Positions 1 through 10,800 of a DNA stretch of 64,000 nucleotides are shown here, piece after piece. The stretch's first letter is position 1; every line of letters starts with the position of its first letter. This DNA comes from Nonlabens sp. Hel1_33_55 (lineage in GTDB: Bacteria > Bacteroidota > Bacteroidia > Flavobacteriales > Flavobacteriaceae), in the NCBI RefSeq assembly GCF_900101765.1, contig NZ_LT627735.1, positions 2,008,501 to 2,072,500 on the forward strand, read 5' to 3'. The notes beneath the pieces are model-generated. The model saw only the letters and a list, made by a program, of their open reading frames with translations, made no database searches and was not told the DNA's origin. The position numbers and the translations under genes were made by a program.

Positions 1-445
1 CATGAAAATCGAGAACACGGTTGTCATGATTCAAATCGCTGATGATCTTCTCTTTAATGATAGCAGCTACCGTGTGGGAAGCAAGGCAGATGATATCCTT
101 TCAAAAATTGCCGCAGTGGTAAATTCTGAACCGTCTCTTGAAATTCTTGTAGAAGGTCATACAGATAGCCGCACGGTAAAAGAAGGCAGCTATATTAAAG
201 ACAATTGGGATTTAAGTACAGAACGCGCGGCAGCTATTGCCCGTAGATTGAATACCAAATTCAATGTTCCAGAAGGACAATTAATTGTTGCCGGTAGAGC
301 CAGTTACGATCCTATTGTCGCAAATGATTCTAAAGAGAATATGGCCAAAAACCGTCGCACGCAGATTGTTATCATGCCTAATCTGGATAAATTCTTTGCG
401 ATGTTAGATAGTGATCTGGCTACTTTAGATGAGTCTGAGAAGTAA
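1..445 (+). CDS. OmpA-family protein, C-terminal part (5' end outside window)
   Basis: This is the peptidoglycan-binding end of an OmpA-like envelope protein. The visible 147 residues carry the OmpA C-terminal signature: a strand ending in VEGHTDSR (about residues 50-57), a helix NWDLSTERAAAIARRL, and the late NRRTQIVI segment that closes the diaminopimelate-binding pocket. There is an ATG at position 2, but the N-terminus lines up with the middle of known flavobacterial OmpA proteins that have a signal peptide and a long coiled coil, so I infer the real start lies upstream of the window. A strong hairpin terminator follows within about 20 bases. The domain is certain; the partner and specific role are not visible. 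Confidence 0.85.
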   Translation, partial: MKIENTVVMIQIADDLLFNDSSYRVGSKADDILSKIAAVVNSEPSLEILVEGHTDSRTVKEGSYIKDNWDLSTERAAAIARRLNTKFNVPEGQLIVAGRASYDPIVANDSKENMAKNRRTQIVIMPNLDKFFAMLDSDLATLDESEK

Positions 446-465
446 AATCTGATCATTTTTATTAC

Positions 466-497
466 AAAACCGCCTAAACTCTTGTTTAGGCGGTTTT
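466..497 (+). terminator. Rho-independent terminator after the OmpA-family gene
   Basis: A perfect 14-bp stem (AAAACCGCCTAAAC / GTTTAGGCGGTTTT) with a four-base loop begins about 20 bases after the stop codon. The A- and T-rich flanks would let it work in both directions. Confidence 0.85.
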
Positions 498-641
498 ATA
501 TATGGTTGAAAATTAGCATATTATATGTAGGATTAGTTGAGTATTGTTAAATATTAGCTAATCAATTGATAAACATACGTTAGACGTAGTTTTCATAGGT
601 GTTTATGACAATATATTTACACCTCAATTAAATCAACAATT

Positions 642-1292
642 ATGAAATTTACACAAGTATTAAGCGTAGCAATTCTAGCAGGAACACTTACCATGGTTTC
701 TTGTAAGGATGCTGACAAAGAAAAAATGGAAGCTGAAAAAATGGAAATGGAGCAGCGAACTGCAGATTCTCTTAAAATGGAAGAAGAGAGAATGATGGAA
801 CGTGAGTCTATGGCAGTTGAAGTAGGTGGTGCAAAAATGTATGCAGACCAAACTATCGTAGAAAATGCATCTAATGCAAATAACTTGACTACTCTAGTAG
901 CTGCTGTACAAGCTGCAGGTCTTGTTGAAACTTTAAATAGTGACGGACCGTTCACAGTTTTTGCTCCTACAAATGCTGCTTTTGAAGCATTGCCACAGGG
1001 AACTGTAGCAACATTGCTAAAACCAGAAAACAAAGAAAAATTATCAGGAATTCTTACTTACCACGTTGTAAGCGGGAATGTTGATGCTGCAAGTTTGATG
1101 AACATGATCGAGCAAAACGGTGGTACAGCAACTCTTGACACTGTAAATGGTGGCCAACTTAAGGCTAGCGTTGTAGATGGTAAAGTTGTTATTACTGATG
1201 CTAAAGGTGGTAAAGCAACTGTAATCATTGCAGATGTTAAGCAATCAAATGGTGTTGTACATGCAGTAGATACTGTATTGATGCCTGCATAA
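642..1292 (+). CDS. Fasciclin (FAS1) domain lipoprotein
   Basis: A 216-residue surface or periplasmic lipoprotein. Residues 1-20 are a type II signal peptide ending in a lipobox (TMVSC, lipidated Cys21). Residues 22-60 are a highly charged, Met/Glu/Lys-rich stretch that probably forms a short helix or coiled coil. The FAS1 fold follows, with the usual features: LTTLVAAVQAAGL, the block GPFTVFAPTNAAFEALP, a YHVV segment, and the ending NGVVHAVDTVLMP. FAS1 domains mediate adhesion in many organisms; the ligand here is unknown. The gene stands alone, with a terminator before and after it. Confidence 0.9.
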   Translation: MKFTQVLSVAILAGTLTMVSCKDADKEKMEAEKMEMEQRTADSLKMEEERMMERESMAVEVGGAKMYADQTIVENASNANNLTTLVAAVQAAGLVETLNSDGPFTVFAPTNAAFEALPQGTVATLLKPENKEKLSGILTYHVVSGNVDAASLMNMIEQNGGTATLDTVNGGQLKASVVDGKVVITDAKGGKATVIIADVKQSNGVVHAVDTVLMPA

Positions 1293-1320
1293 TCTTTTAA
1301 GATTATAACTTTTAAGAAGA

Positions 1321-1349
1321 GCCTGAAACTAATGTTTCAGGCTTTTTTT
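1321..1349 (+). terminator. Terminator after the fasciclin gene
   Basis: Stem GCCTGAAAC / GTTTCAGGC with loop TAAT, followed by a run of seven T, about 28 bases after the stop codon. Confidence 0.9.
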
Positions 1350-1878
1350 ATGTTCTGTTTTTTCTACAAACAAATATTTCAACCATACGATTCTCTCGTT
1401 TTAAAATGCCTGTATCAGTTCAACTCTTTCTATGTAAGCTGTCTATATGAATCGAAATAGAAGCGATGTAGATAGATATTTGGATGCTATTGGAGACCAT
1501 TTTGCCAGCTATTATTATCGCATTGAGGCTTGGTTAAGTATGGATGTTCTTGGGTCTAACCGTTTCGCTGCTGTTTCAAATGGTGTGAGTGCTTTAATTA
1601 CTAATTTCAGTCGTATTCACCTTACTCACGTATTGAACTGCATTGCTCGGCACTTAAACCACGCTTACTTGACGTAACTACCTAGCTGCTTGCATTTTCT
1701 CATTATGTTGAGCTCATCTTTAACGAATAGACTTCAAGAAGAAACGAAGTTGAACATAAATCTAAATCGTAGACTAATCTGGGTTATTAGTAGAACAGTA
1801 TTAATTCTTCAAGAATAGCATTTTACTTCCTTCTCCAAGAGGATTTACTGCGATTAATACAGGACTAGTTAAAACGCA
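1350..1878. other. Gene-poor interval
   Basis: About 530 bases between two terminators. The longest open frame (1447-1677, plus, 76 codons) has no recognisable domain, no signal peptide and no terminator, and I do not consider it a gene. I found no tRNA, no copy of the 16-bp palindrome and no strong hairpin inside. It may be decayed sequence or hold a small RNA that I cannot detect by eye. Confidence 0.5.
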
Positions 1879-1904
1879 AAAAGAGCCGCTAGCGCGGCTC
1901 TTTT
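1879..1904 (-). terminator. Terminator of the adhesin / PorP / PorE-like block
   Basis: An 11-bp stem AAAAGAGCCGC / GCGGCTCTTTT with loop TAGC, lying 25 bases past the stop codon of the minus-strand PorE-like gene. The minus-strand reading ends in a T-run. Confidence 0.85.
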
Positions 1905-1929
1905 CAGTTAGTTTATCAAATCAGTGCGT

Positions 1930-3915
1930 TTACATTGAGATGATAATGAATTCTGAACGTCTATTGTTTTGATGTTGCTCCTCAGAACATTTCACACCAT
2001 CTGAACATTCATTCACGAGTTGGCTTTCACCATAACCTTTGGAGGTTAATCTAGACTCGTCAATTCCCTTAGAGATCAAATAATTTCTCGTACTGGCAGC
2101 ACGTCTATCTGACAACCTTTCATTGTATGACGCCGTTCCTCTACTATCTGTATGAGATCTAATATCTATCGTCATGGTAGGATTATCTTCTAGTACTGAT
2201 AGAACTTTTTGTAATTCAAGTTCTGCATCCTCACGTATAAATGACATATCAAAATCAAAATATATAGGATTTAAGTTGAGTAGGTCTGCAAGATCGTCAC
2301 CAACTTCACCTTTATAGGATTTTGGATCTAGCGCAAGATCAACATCAATAACTCCTGTGACGGTTGGTGTATTGACCAACTCTTCGGCAGTATTGTATTC
2401 TTGTTTTTCGGCTCTGATGAAGAATGTTTTATCACATTCTAATTTAACTGCGTACTTACCATTACTATCAGACCTTCTGGTAACAACCACATTGTTGTTT
2501 ATATCCACCACAGATACTAAGGCATCTTCCAATGGCTCGTCAGTAATAGAATTAGTTACAGTTCCTGTCACGATCTGTTCGCAGGTAGGTCGTAGATCTT
2601 CAGTTTGGACAAATCGATAGATATCGTCGTTATCGCCTTGACTAACTCTGTTAGAGCTAAAGTAGCCCGTATTAACACTTTCGTCTACAATAAAGGCAAA
2701 ATCATCATCTACACTATTTGCTGGTTCTCCAATATTTACGGGATTGCTCAAAGAGCCATCCTTATTGATGGTCGACACAAATATGTCCAGACCACCTAAA
2801 CCTTGTAGACCATTACTTGCAAAATACAGATTACCGCTACGGCTGATATAGGGATAGCTTTCACGGCCTTCTGTATTCACTATGCTTACATTTTCTAAGT
2901 CAGTATAAGAGCCATCGTCCTCGATATTAACTCTCCAGATATCGGTTTCCTTGAAGGTGTTTTCAGACCCCATGGTTCCCGGCATATTACTGGAAAAGTA
3001 TAAAGTTTTACCATCAGGTGTTAACGCTGGATGGGAAGTACTATAACCGCCTTCTGAGAAAGTTACAGCTTCGGGCTTACTCCATTTTCCCTCGGTTTTT
3101 TCAGATTTGAAAATCTGTAGTCTAGTAACCCTATCGTTATCCGCTCCTAGTTCACCATCTTCATAATTGTTTCTAGTGAAGTAAATAGTGTTTAGATCTT
3201 GCGAAAAAGTTGGCGTACTCTCGTGAAAAATAGAATTGATCCTAGAATCAAATTTTTCGAGATTACTCATGTTCCCTTGTTGATCACGATCTGCTATATA
3301 AAGATCCAAAAACGGCTTTTCATTCCAAGAGTGACGCCTTTTATAAAATACGCCCGTATCGCGCGCGCTTGCAAAGACTACTTGACTAGGACCGTAATAA
3401 GCAGTTCCAAAATCCTGATAATTACTATTTATAGAAACTGGCTCAACATCAAATCTCCCTTTTTGAAAATCAACTATAGTTAAATAATTAGGGCTATTTT
3501 CCAATGATTTCAATCGACCATCTAGATCTCCTTTGACTGCAAAAGATTTGAGCAACTGATCTGCCTTTGCATATTGGCGATCACTTTTTAAAGCCTGTGC
3601 ATATCTAAAATAATATTCTGAAGGAATAGACTCATTATCCAGCTTGAATAACTGATTGTACCACTTAAGCGCATTTTGATAATCGTTATTGAAATAATAG
3701 GTATCTCCCAGTTTAGAAAAAATTTCTACACTTTTAAAACCTTTATTAGCCATTTTCTCATAGATCTCTCTAGAGTCAATGAAGGCGTACTTCTTAAATT
3801 CTCTTTCAGCTTTGGGTGATGTTTTGTTGGTTGTTGTTGTTGTTTGCGCTTTCGCGAAAGCGAATACAAAAACCATCATCACTGCTACAAAACCTCTTCT
3901 TAACATGAATGTCAT
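1930..3915 (-). CDS. PorE-like TPR / beta-propeller / OmpA protein, T9SS adhesin partner
   Basis: A 661-residue secreted protein with, in order: a Sec signal peptide ending FAFAKAQ (about residue 24), TPR-type helices (about 45-140, including GDTYYFNNDYQNALKWYNQL), a PD40/WD40-like propeller (about 165-460, with repeated TPDGKTLYFSSN-type blades), a carboxypeptidase-regulatory-like beta domain (about 465-545), and a C-terminal OmpA domain (about 565-661, with RSHTDSRG and NRRSEFIII). This is the domain order of Porphyromonas gingivalis PorE, which links the type IX secretion system to peptidoglycan. Unlike PorE, there is no lipobox. It starts nine bases after the PorP/SprF-like gene and is the last gene of the adhesin block, so I infer it anchors that adhesin's secretion complex. 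Confidence 0.88.
   Translation of the reverse strand: MTFMLRRGFVAVMMVFVFAFAKAQTTTTTNKTSPKAEREFKKYAFIDSREIYEKMANKGFKSVEIFSKLGDTYYFNNDYQNALKWYNQLFKLDNESIPSEYYFRYAQALKSDRQYAKADQLLKSFAVKGDLDGRLKSLENSPNYLTIVDFQKGRFDVEPVSINSNYQDFGTAYYGPSQVVFASARDTGVFYKRRHSWNEKPFLDLYIADRDQQGNMSNLEKFDSRINSIFHESTPTFSQDLNTIYFTRNNYEDGELGADNDRVTRLQIFKSEKTEGKWSKPEAVTFSEGGYSTSHPALTPDGKTLYFSSNMPGTMGSENTFKETDIWRVNIEDDGSYTDLENVSIVNTEGRESYPYISRSGNLYFASNGLQGLGGLDIFVSTINKDGSLSNPVNIGEPANSVDDDFAFIVDESVNTGYFSSNRVSQGDNDDIYRFVQTEDLRPTCEQIVTGTVTNSITDEPLEDALVSVVDINNNVVVTRRSDSNGKYAVKLECDKTFFIRAEKQEYNTAEELVNTPTVTGVIDVDLALDPKSYKGEVGDDLADLLNLNPIYFDFDMSFIREDAELELQKVLSVLEDNPTMTIDIRSHTDSRGTASYNERLSDRRAASTRNYLISKGIDESRLTSKGYGESQLVNECSDGVKCSEEQHQNNRRSEFIIISM
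3847..3862. repeat. 16-bp palindrome, copy 1 (perfect)
   Basis: CGCTTTCGCGAAAGCG inside the PorE-like gene, read as Ala-Phe-Ala-Lys-Ala at the signal-peptide cleavage site. Confidence 0.95.
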
Positions 3916-3924
3916 AATAGTATC

Positions 3925-4890
3925 TTAGAAGAAACGAGGTGTCAACAAACGATTGTATGAATTAAAGAGTTCGAATCTTACGAACACCTCAAAACTACCA
4001 TCATCATATTGCGTGTTCCCCAAGTCTGTAGTTTCACGATCATATGCAAATCCTAGACTAACCTGGTCACTTACTTGATAACCTATCAATCCACTGACTG
4101 CTGCATCTAATCTATATGCGGCTCCTAGAGTCAGTTTTTCATTGATCAAAAAGTTTGCAGTAAGATCAACCTGTAAAGGTGCTCCAGCAACAGCCTTAAG
4201 CATGGTGCTAGGCTTGAACTTTAATGTAGGATTAATATCAAACACATAACCACCCGTTAAGTAATAGTGAATACGCTCTGCTGCCACAAATGAGGAAGTA
4301 TTTGAATTATTTGACGCCTCAAAGTGTTCATTACGCAACAGGTTAGGTGCACTTAAACCAACGTAAAAATTATCTGTATGATAGTAAAGTCCGGTACCAA
4401 TATTAGGAGTCAAACGATTATCGATATTGTTTTCAAAAGCAGGATCTACTGTTCCAGGTGGAAGGTTCAATTTGTTGAAGTCAACGTCAAGAACGTGTGC
4501 TCCCACTTTTAACCCGAAGCTCAATCTACCTTCTGCACTTGTTTCAATCGTATAACTAATATCACCGTTGAAATACGTCTCGCTGGAAGGTCCTAGTTTA
4601 TCGTTTACTATGGATAATCCTAAACCTAATCTACCCAATCCAACTGGACTGTGTAGACTTATACTTTGAGTTTCAGGAGCACCATCAAGACCAACCCATT
4701 GACTGCGATGTAACGCGATTGCGCTTAACATACCGCGGTTACCGGCATAAGCCGGATTTATCGCGATTGTGTTATACATGTATTGCGTGTATTGAGCATC
4801 TTGCTGTCCAAAGGCACTGTAACCTACTAAAAGAAGAAATATGCTAACTAAAAATTTCATCATTCCGTTTTTGTTGTTATTAATTCTCAT
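3925..4890 (-). CDS. PorP/SprF family type IX secretion outer-membrane protein
   Basis: A 321-residue outer-membrane beta-barrel. After a signal peptide (…GYSAFGQ) comes the family hallmark QDAQYTQYMYNTIAINPAYAGNRG, in which the NPAYAG block is diagnostic; the end FVRFELF…RFF is typical of outer-membrane strands. SprF of Flavobacterium johnsoniae is needed for secretion and surface attachment of the adhesin SprB, which carries a type B sorting domain; the equivalent substrate here is encoded directly upstream, five bases away. Met10 or Met11 (minus-strand ATG at 4863 or 4860) would give a more typical signal peptide than the first Met; I keep the longest form because it best fits the spacing. 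Confidence 0.92.
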   Translation of the reverse strand: MRINNNKNGMMKFLVSIFLLLVGYSAFGQQDAQYTQYMYNTIAINPAYAGNRGMLSAIALHRSQWVGLDGAPETQSISLHSPVGLGRLGLGLSIVNDKLGPSSETYFNGDISYTIETSAEGRLSFGLKVGAHVLDVDFNKLNLPPGTVDPAFENNIDNRLTPNIGTGLYYHTDNFYVGLSAPNLLRNEHFEASNNSNTSSFVAAERIHYYLTGGYVFDINPTLKFKPSTMLKAVAGAPLQVDLTANFLINEKLTLGAAYRLDAAVSGLIGYQVSDQVSLGFAYDRETTDLGNTQYDDGSFEVFVRFELFNSYNRLLTPRFF

Positions 4891-4895
4891 AATTT

Positions 4896-7800
4896 CTATC
4901 TCTGTATGTAGATGTATCCAGCCTTAGACTGTCCGTTTCCATCAAGATCTATATAGTTGAAAATGTAGTAGTATGTTCCTACTGGTAGTTCATCACCTTG
5001 TTCTACGGTTATTCTACCTTCAGAAATACCTCTAAATACATTACCATTCTGACCATAATTATCAGTGTTGTAAACTTCTACACCCCAACGATTGAAGATA
5101 GATAAGTTGTTATCTGGATAACATTCTATCTGATCGATAACCAAAAAGTCATTGATATTATTCCCGTCTGGAGATATACCGTTATAAACTACAGGCTCTT
5201 CACATAGTGGTGTAACTTCTTCCTCATCAAATTCTAGATAATCAAAGATGCCATCACCGTCAGTATCACGAGTGTTACCGGTATTTGGGTTTTGATCACC
5301 GTCTGGATCTGGACCTTCATCGATCGTTAGGAATGGATCTCCATCATCGTTATCGTCAAGGTAATCTGGGATACCATCAGAATCAGTATCCTGATCAGTT
5401 GGGTCATTATCACCATCATAATCCTCATAAATAGTATCAACAGTATCACCGTCATCATCTACGTCTCTGTAATCGACATCTTCAGTTCCGTCAAGATCTG
5501 GAAGAACACTAGGATCTCCATCAACTTCTAGTCCATCTGGATCACCAAACCCATTTAGGTCACCATCATAATTGTCGTCCAATCCATCGATATCAACGTC
5601 TGCTCCACTAGGTAGTACGTCTGCAACACCATTGTGATCAAAGTCATGACCTTCTAAACGATCCGGTACATTGTCATTATCTGCATCTGTATCTATATAG
5701 TCAGGAGCGCCATCACCATCAAAATCAAATTCTTCAATTGGCGAACCATTTGTATCATATGCGTCGTCAACACCATTATTGTCTACATCATTTCCAGATG
5801 GAGCAATGTAATCGAAGGTTTCTTGAGATTCTACATTGTCAGTGATACCGTCGTTGTCAGCATCCTGGTCTAAATAGTCAGGAAGGTTGTCAAGATCTGT
5901 ATCTCTTGGCGCTTGTGAAACACCTGCGCCGTCAATTCCACCATCTTCAGCAGCATCTGGTATACCATTAGCTCCTTCAGGACCATCAACCATACCATCG
6001 TTATTAGCATCTAGTGCAGAATTACCTGTTTCATTAACATCATAGACACCATCATTATCACTATCTAGATCCAAGTGATTCGGGATACCGTCACCGTCTG
6101 TATCAAATTCTGGATTAACAACGCCGTCATCATTACCTACAGTATCATCGTTATCATCATCATCTAAGTAAGCTGGTACGCCGTCACCATCATTATCGAT
6201 ATCTGGGTTAGATCCTACTTCAACAATATCTGGAATACCATCATTATCGTCATCAAGATCATTCAATGCAGTATCATCAATAGGATCTAAGTAATTAGGA
6301 GTTCCATCACCATCGGTATCATCGTTGGTAGGATCACCATCATTGTTAACATCCTCTCCTTGAGCAGGATCATTATCTGCACCGCCTGGTTCAAATGTTA
6401 GCAATCCATCCTCATCATCATCTTGATCTCTAAAGTCAGGGTTGTCGTCAAGATCATCACGGTTAGGTAAATCAAAAGGACTATCGTCAACTAACAATCC
6501 ATTTGGATCATCAAGATCACCAATTGAACCATCAAATGAATCATCCAATCCATCATTGTCAGTATCGTTACCAGAAGGGTTAACATCTGGTATACCATCT
6601 GCATTGTAGTCATTCCCTTCAATAGAATCAGGTACGTTATCACCGTCAGAATCAAGATCTAGATAATCAGGTAAAGAATCTTGATTTGTATAATTCAGAT
6701 CCACCTCAGTATTTACTGGGTTAATAGGACTACCTAAAGTATCATACGCGTCATCAACACCATTTCCATCAGCATCTACTCCTAGTGGTGGAGTGTAGCC
6801 ATCCGATGATTGAGATTCTATATTATCGGTAATTCCATCACCGTCAGAATCTTGATCCTTGTAATTAGGTATATCATCCGCATCTAAATCAGATTCTAAA
6901 GGATCACCGCTAACTCCTGCACCATCTACTCCACCATCTTCAGCAGCATCTGGAATACCATTTGCTCCTTGTGGACCGTCTACCATACCGTCATTATCAG
7001 CATCTAGGTCAATATTTCCTGTTTCGACCACATCATAGATACCATCGTTGTCGACATCTAAATCTAAATGATTAGGAACTCCATCACCATCTAAATCTGT
7101 AGTTGGGTCAATCAAACCATCTTCATTCCCAACAAAAAAGTCATTATCGTCATCATCAAGATATGCTGGCACACCATCATTATCATTATCTAAATCAGGA
7201 TTTACACCATCAAGTTCTACAATGTCAGTGATACCATCATTGTCATCATCTAAGTCAATTGGATCTGGTATACCATCTCCATCTGAATCGAAGTAAACAA
7301 TCGTTGGATCATCTGGATCTCCATCACCATTCTGATCAATATCAGCTGGATTGTTTGGATCATCAGATATGTCATTAACTGTATCTCCGTTAGGGTTTGT
7401 TGCTGTTCCCAATATTGAGTTGATAGCTCTTTTATTTCTTACATCTGCTTCTGTGATTGTATGACTAGCAGTAGCTGTCACAGTTTCACCAGGAGCAATT
7501 GAAGCGAATGAAGAAGGTATCAATGTACCTGGATCTGCATTATCATCAGTCAATGTTAAATTAGTCAAAGTCTGGTCGCTAGTATTCGTAACGCTAATGC
7601 TGAAGGTTAAGACATCACCAACATTTGTGAATGTTGTCTGATCTGCAGCCTTAAGAATACTGAAGCTACCATTATTATTAGGAAGTTCCGTATCCGTTGG
7701 ATCGTCTGGATCACCATCACCATCTGGATCATTATCCGTTGGGTTGTTAGGGTCATCAGAGGTATCCGTCACATCGTCGCCATCAGGGTTCGTTCCAGTC

Positions 7801-10800
7801 GCAAGCGCCTGGTTGGATACCGTTCCCGCATCAATGTCTGACTGCTGGATCGTGTAGCTTCCCGTAAACGTGGTCGTGTCCGTTGCTCCTGGTGCCAGTG
7901 TAGCGATAGGTCCGCCGGTAAGGCTGCCGTTCGGCGCCACCAATAGTGGATCCGTGATCGTTACGTTAGTCAGCGTAGTTGCTCCGGTGTTCGTTACCGT
8001 GAAGCTGTAGCTGATCGTCTCGCCCAACTGTGCGAAGCCGTCTCCGTTCTCATCCGTGAACGTGCTCTCCTTCAATAGGGAGATATCACTATCGTCCGGA
8101 AGTTCCGTATCCGTTGGATCATCTGGATCACCATCACCATCTGGATCATTATCCGTTGGGTTGTTAGGGTCATCAGAGGTATCCGTCACATCGTCGCCAT
8201 CAGGATTCGTTCCCGTGGCAAGCGCCTGGTTGGATACCGTTCCTGCATCTATATCTGACTGCTGGATCGTGTAGCTTCCCGTAAACGTGGTCGTATCCGT
8301 TGCTCCTGGTGCCAGTGTAGCGATAGGTCCGCCGGTAAGGCTGCCGTTCGGCGCCACCAATAGTGGATCCGTGATCGTTACGTCAGTCAGCGTCGTTGCT
8401 CCGGTGTTCGTTACCGTGAAGCTGTAGCTGATCGTCTCGCCCAACTGAGCGAAGCCGTCACCGTTCTCATCCGTGAACGTGCTCTCCTTCAATAGGGAGA
8501 TGTCACTATCGTCCGGAAGTTCCGTATCCGTTGGATCATCTGGATCACCATCACCATCTGGATCATTATCCGTTGGGTTGTTAGGGTCATCAGAGGTATC
8601 CGTCACGTCATCGCCATCAGGATTCGTTCCCGTGGCAAGTGCCTGGTTGGATACCGTTCCCGCATCAATGTCTGACTGCTGGATCGTGTAGCTTCCCGTA
8701 AACGTAGTCGTGTCCGTTGCTCCTGGTGCCAGTGTAGCGATAGGTCCGCCGGTAAGGCTGCCGTTCGGCGCCACCAATAGTGGATCCGTGATCGTTACGT
8801 CAGTCAGCGTCGTTGCTCCGGTGTTCGTTACCGTGAAGCTGTAGCTGATCGTCTCGCCCAACTGAGCGAAGCCGTCACCGTTCTCATCCGTGAACGTACT
8901 CTCCTTCAATAGGGAGATGTCACTGTCATCTGGAAGTTCCGTATCCGTTGGGTCGTCTGGATCACCATCACCATCTGGATCATTATCCGTTGGGTTGTTA
9001 GGGTCATCAGAGGTATCCGTCACATCGTCGCCATCAGGATTCGTTCCCGTGGCAAGCGCCTGGTTGGATACCGTTCCTGCATCTATATCTGACTGCTGGA
9101 TCGTGTAGCTTCCCGTAAACGTGGTCGTATCCGTTGCTCCTGGTGCCAGTGTAGCGATAGGTCCGCCGGTAAGGCTGCCGTTCGGCGCCACCAATAGTGG
9201 ATCCGTGATCGTTACGTCAGTCAGCGTCGTTGCTCCGGTGTTCGTTACCGTGAAGCTGTAGCTGATCGTCTCGCCCAACTGAGCAAAGCCATCGCCATTC
9301 TCATCCGTGAACGTGCTCTCCTTCAATAGGGAGATGTCACTGTCATCTGGAAGTTCCGTATCCGTTGGGTCGTCTGGATCTCCGTCACCATCTGGATCAT
9401 TATCCGTTGGGTTGTTCGGGTCATCAGAGGTATCCGTCACGTCATCGCCATCAGGATTCGTTCCCGTGGCAAGTGCCTGGTTGGATACCGTTCCTGCATC
9501 TATATCTGACTGCTGGATCGTATAGCTTCCCGTAAACGTAGTCGTGTCCGTTGCTCCTGGTGCCAGTGTAGCGATAGGTCCGCCGGTAAGGCTGCCGTTC
9601 GGCGCCACCAATAGTGGATCCGTGATCGTTACGTCAGTCAGCGTCGTTGCTCCGGTGTTCGTTACCGTGAAGCTGTAGCTGATCGTCTCGCCCAACTGAG
9701 CGAAGCCGTCACCGTTCTCATCCGTGAACGTACTCTCCTTCAATAGGGAGATGTCACTATCGTCCGGAAGTTCCGTATCCGTTGGATCATCTGGATCACC
9801 ATCACCATCTGGATCATTATCCGTTGGGTTGTTAGGGTCATCAGAGGTATCCGTCACATCGTCGCCATCAGGATTCGTTCCCGTGGCAAGCGCCTGGTTG
9901 GATACCGTTCCTGCATCTATATCTGACTGCTGGATCGTGTAGCTTCCCGTAAACGTGGTCGTATCCGTTGCTCCTGGTGCCAGTGTAGCGATAGGTCCGC
10001 CGGTAAGGCTGCCGTTCGGCGCCACCAATAGTGGATCCGTGATCGTTACGTCAGTCAGCGTCGTTGCTCCGGTGTTCGTTACCGTGAAGCTGTAGCTGAT
10101 CGTCTCGCCCAACTGAGCGAAGCCGTCACCGTTCTCATCCGTGAACGTGCTCTCCTTCAATAGGGAGATGTCACTATCGTCCGGAAGTTCCGTATCCGTT
10201 GGATCATCTGGATCACCATCACCATCTGGATCATTATCCGTTGGGTTGTTAGGGTCATCAGAGGTATCCGTCACGTCATCGCCATCAGGATTCGTTCCCG
10301 TGGCAAGTGCCTGGTTGGATACCGTTCCCGCATCAATGTCTGACTGCTGGATCGTGTAGCTTCCCGTAAACGTAGTCGTGTCCGTTGCTCCTGGTGCCAG
10401 TGTAGCGATAGGTCCGCCGGTAAGGCTGCCGTTCGGCGCCACCAATAGTGGATCCGTGATCGTTACGTCAGTCAGCGTCGTTGCTCCGGTGTTCGTTACC
10501 GTGAAGCTGTAGCTGATCGTCTCGCCCAACTGAGCGAAGCCGTCACCGTTCTCATCCGTGAACGTACTCTCCTTCAATAGGGAGATGTCACTGTCATCTG
10601 GAAGTTCCGTATCCGTTGGGTCGTCTGGATCACCATCACCATCTGGATCATTATCCGTTGGGTTGTTAGGGTCATCAGAGGTATCCGTCACATCGTCGCC
10701 ATCAGGATTCGTTCCCGTGGCAAGCGCCTGGTTGGATACCGTTCCTGCATCTATATCTGACTGCTGGATCGTGTAGCTTCCCGTAAACGTGGTCGTATCC

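Noticed and set aside
1447..1677. Open frame of 76 codons on the plus strand
   Set aside because: No recognisable domain, signal peptide, promoter or terminator, and no neighbouring gene to couple with; consistent with chance.
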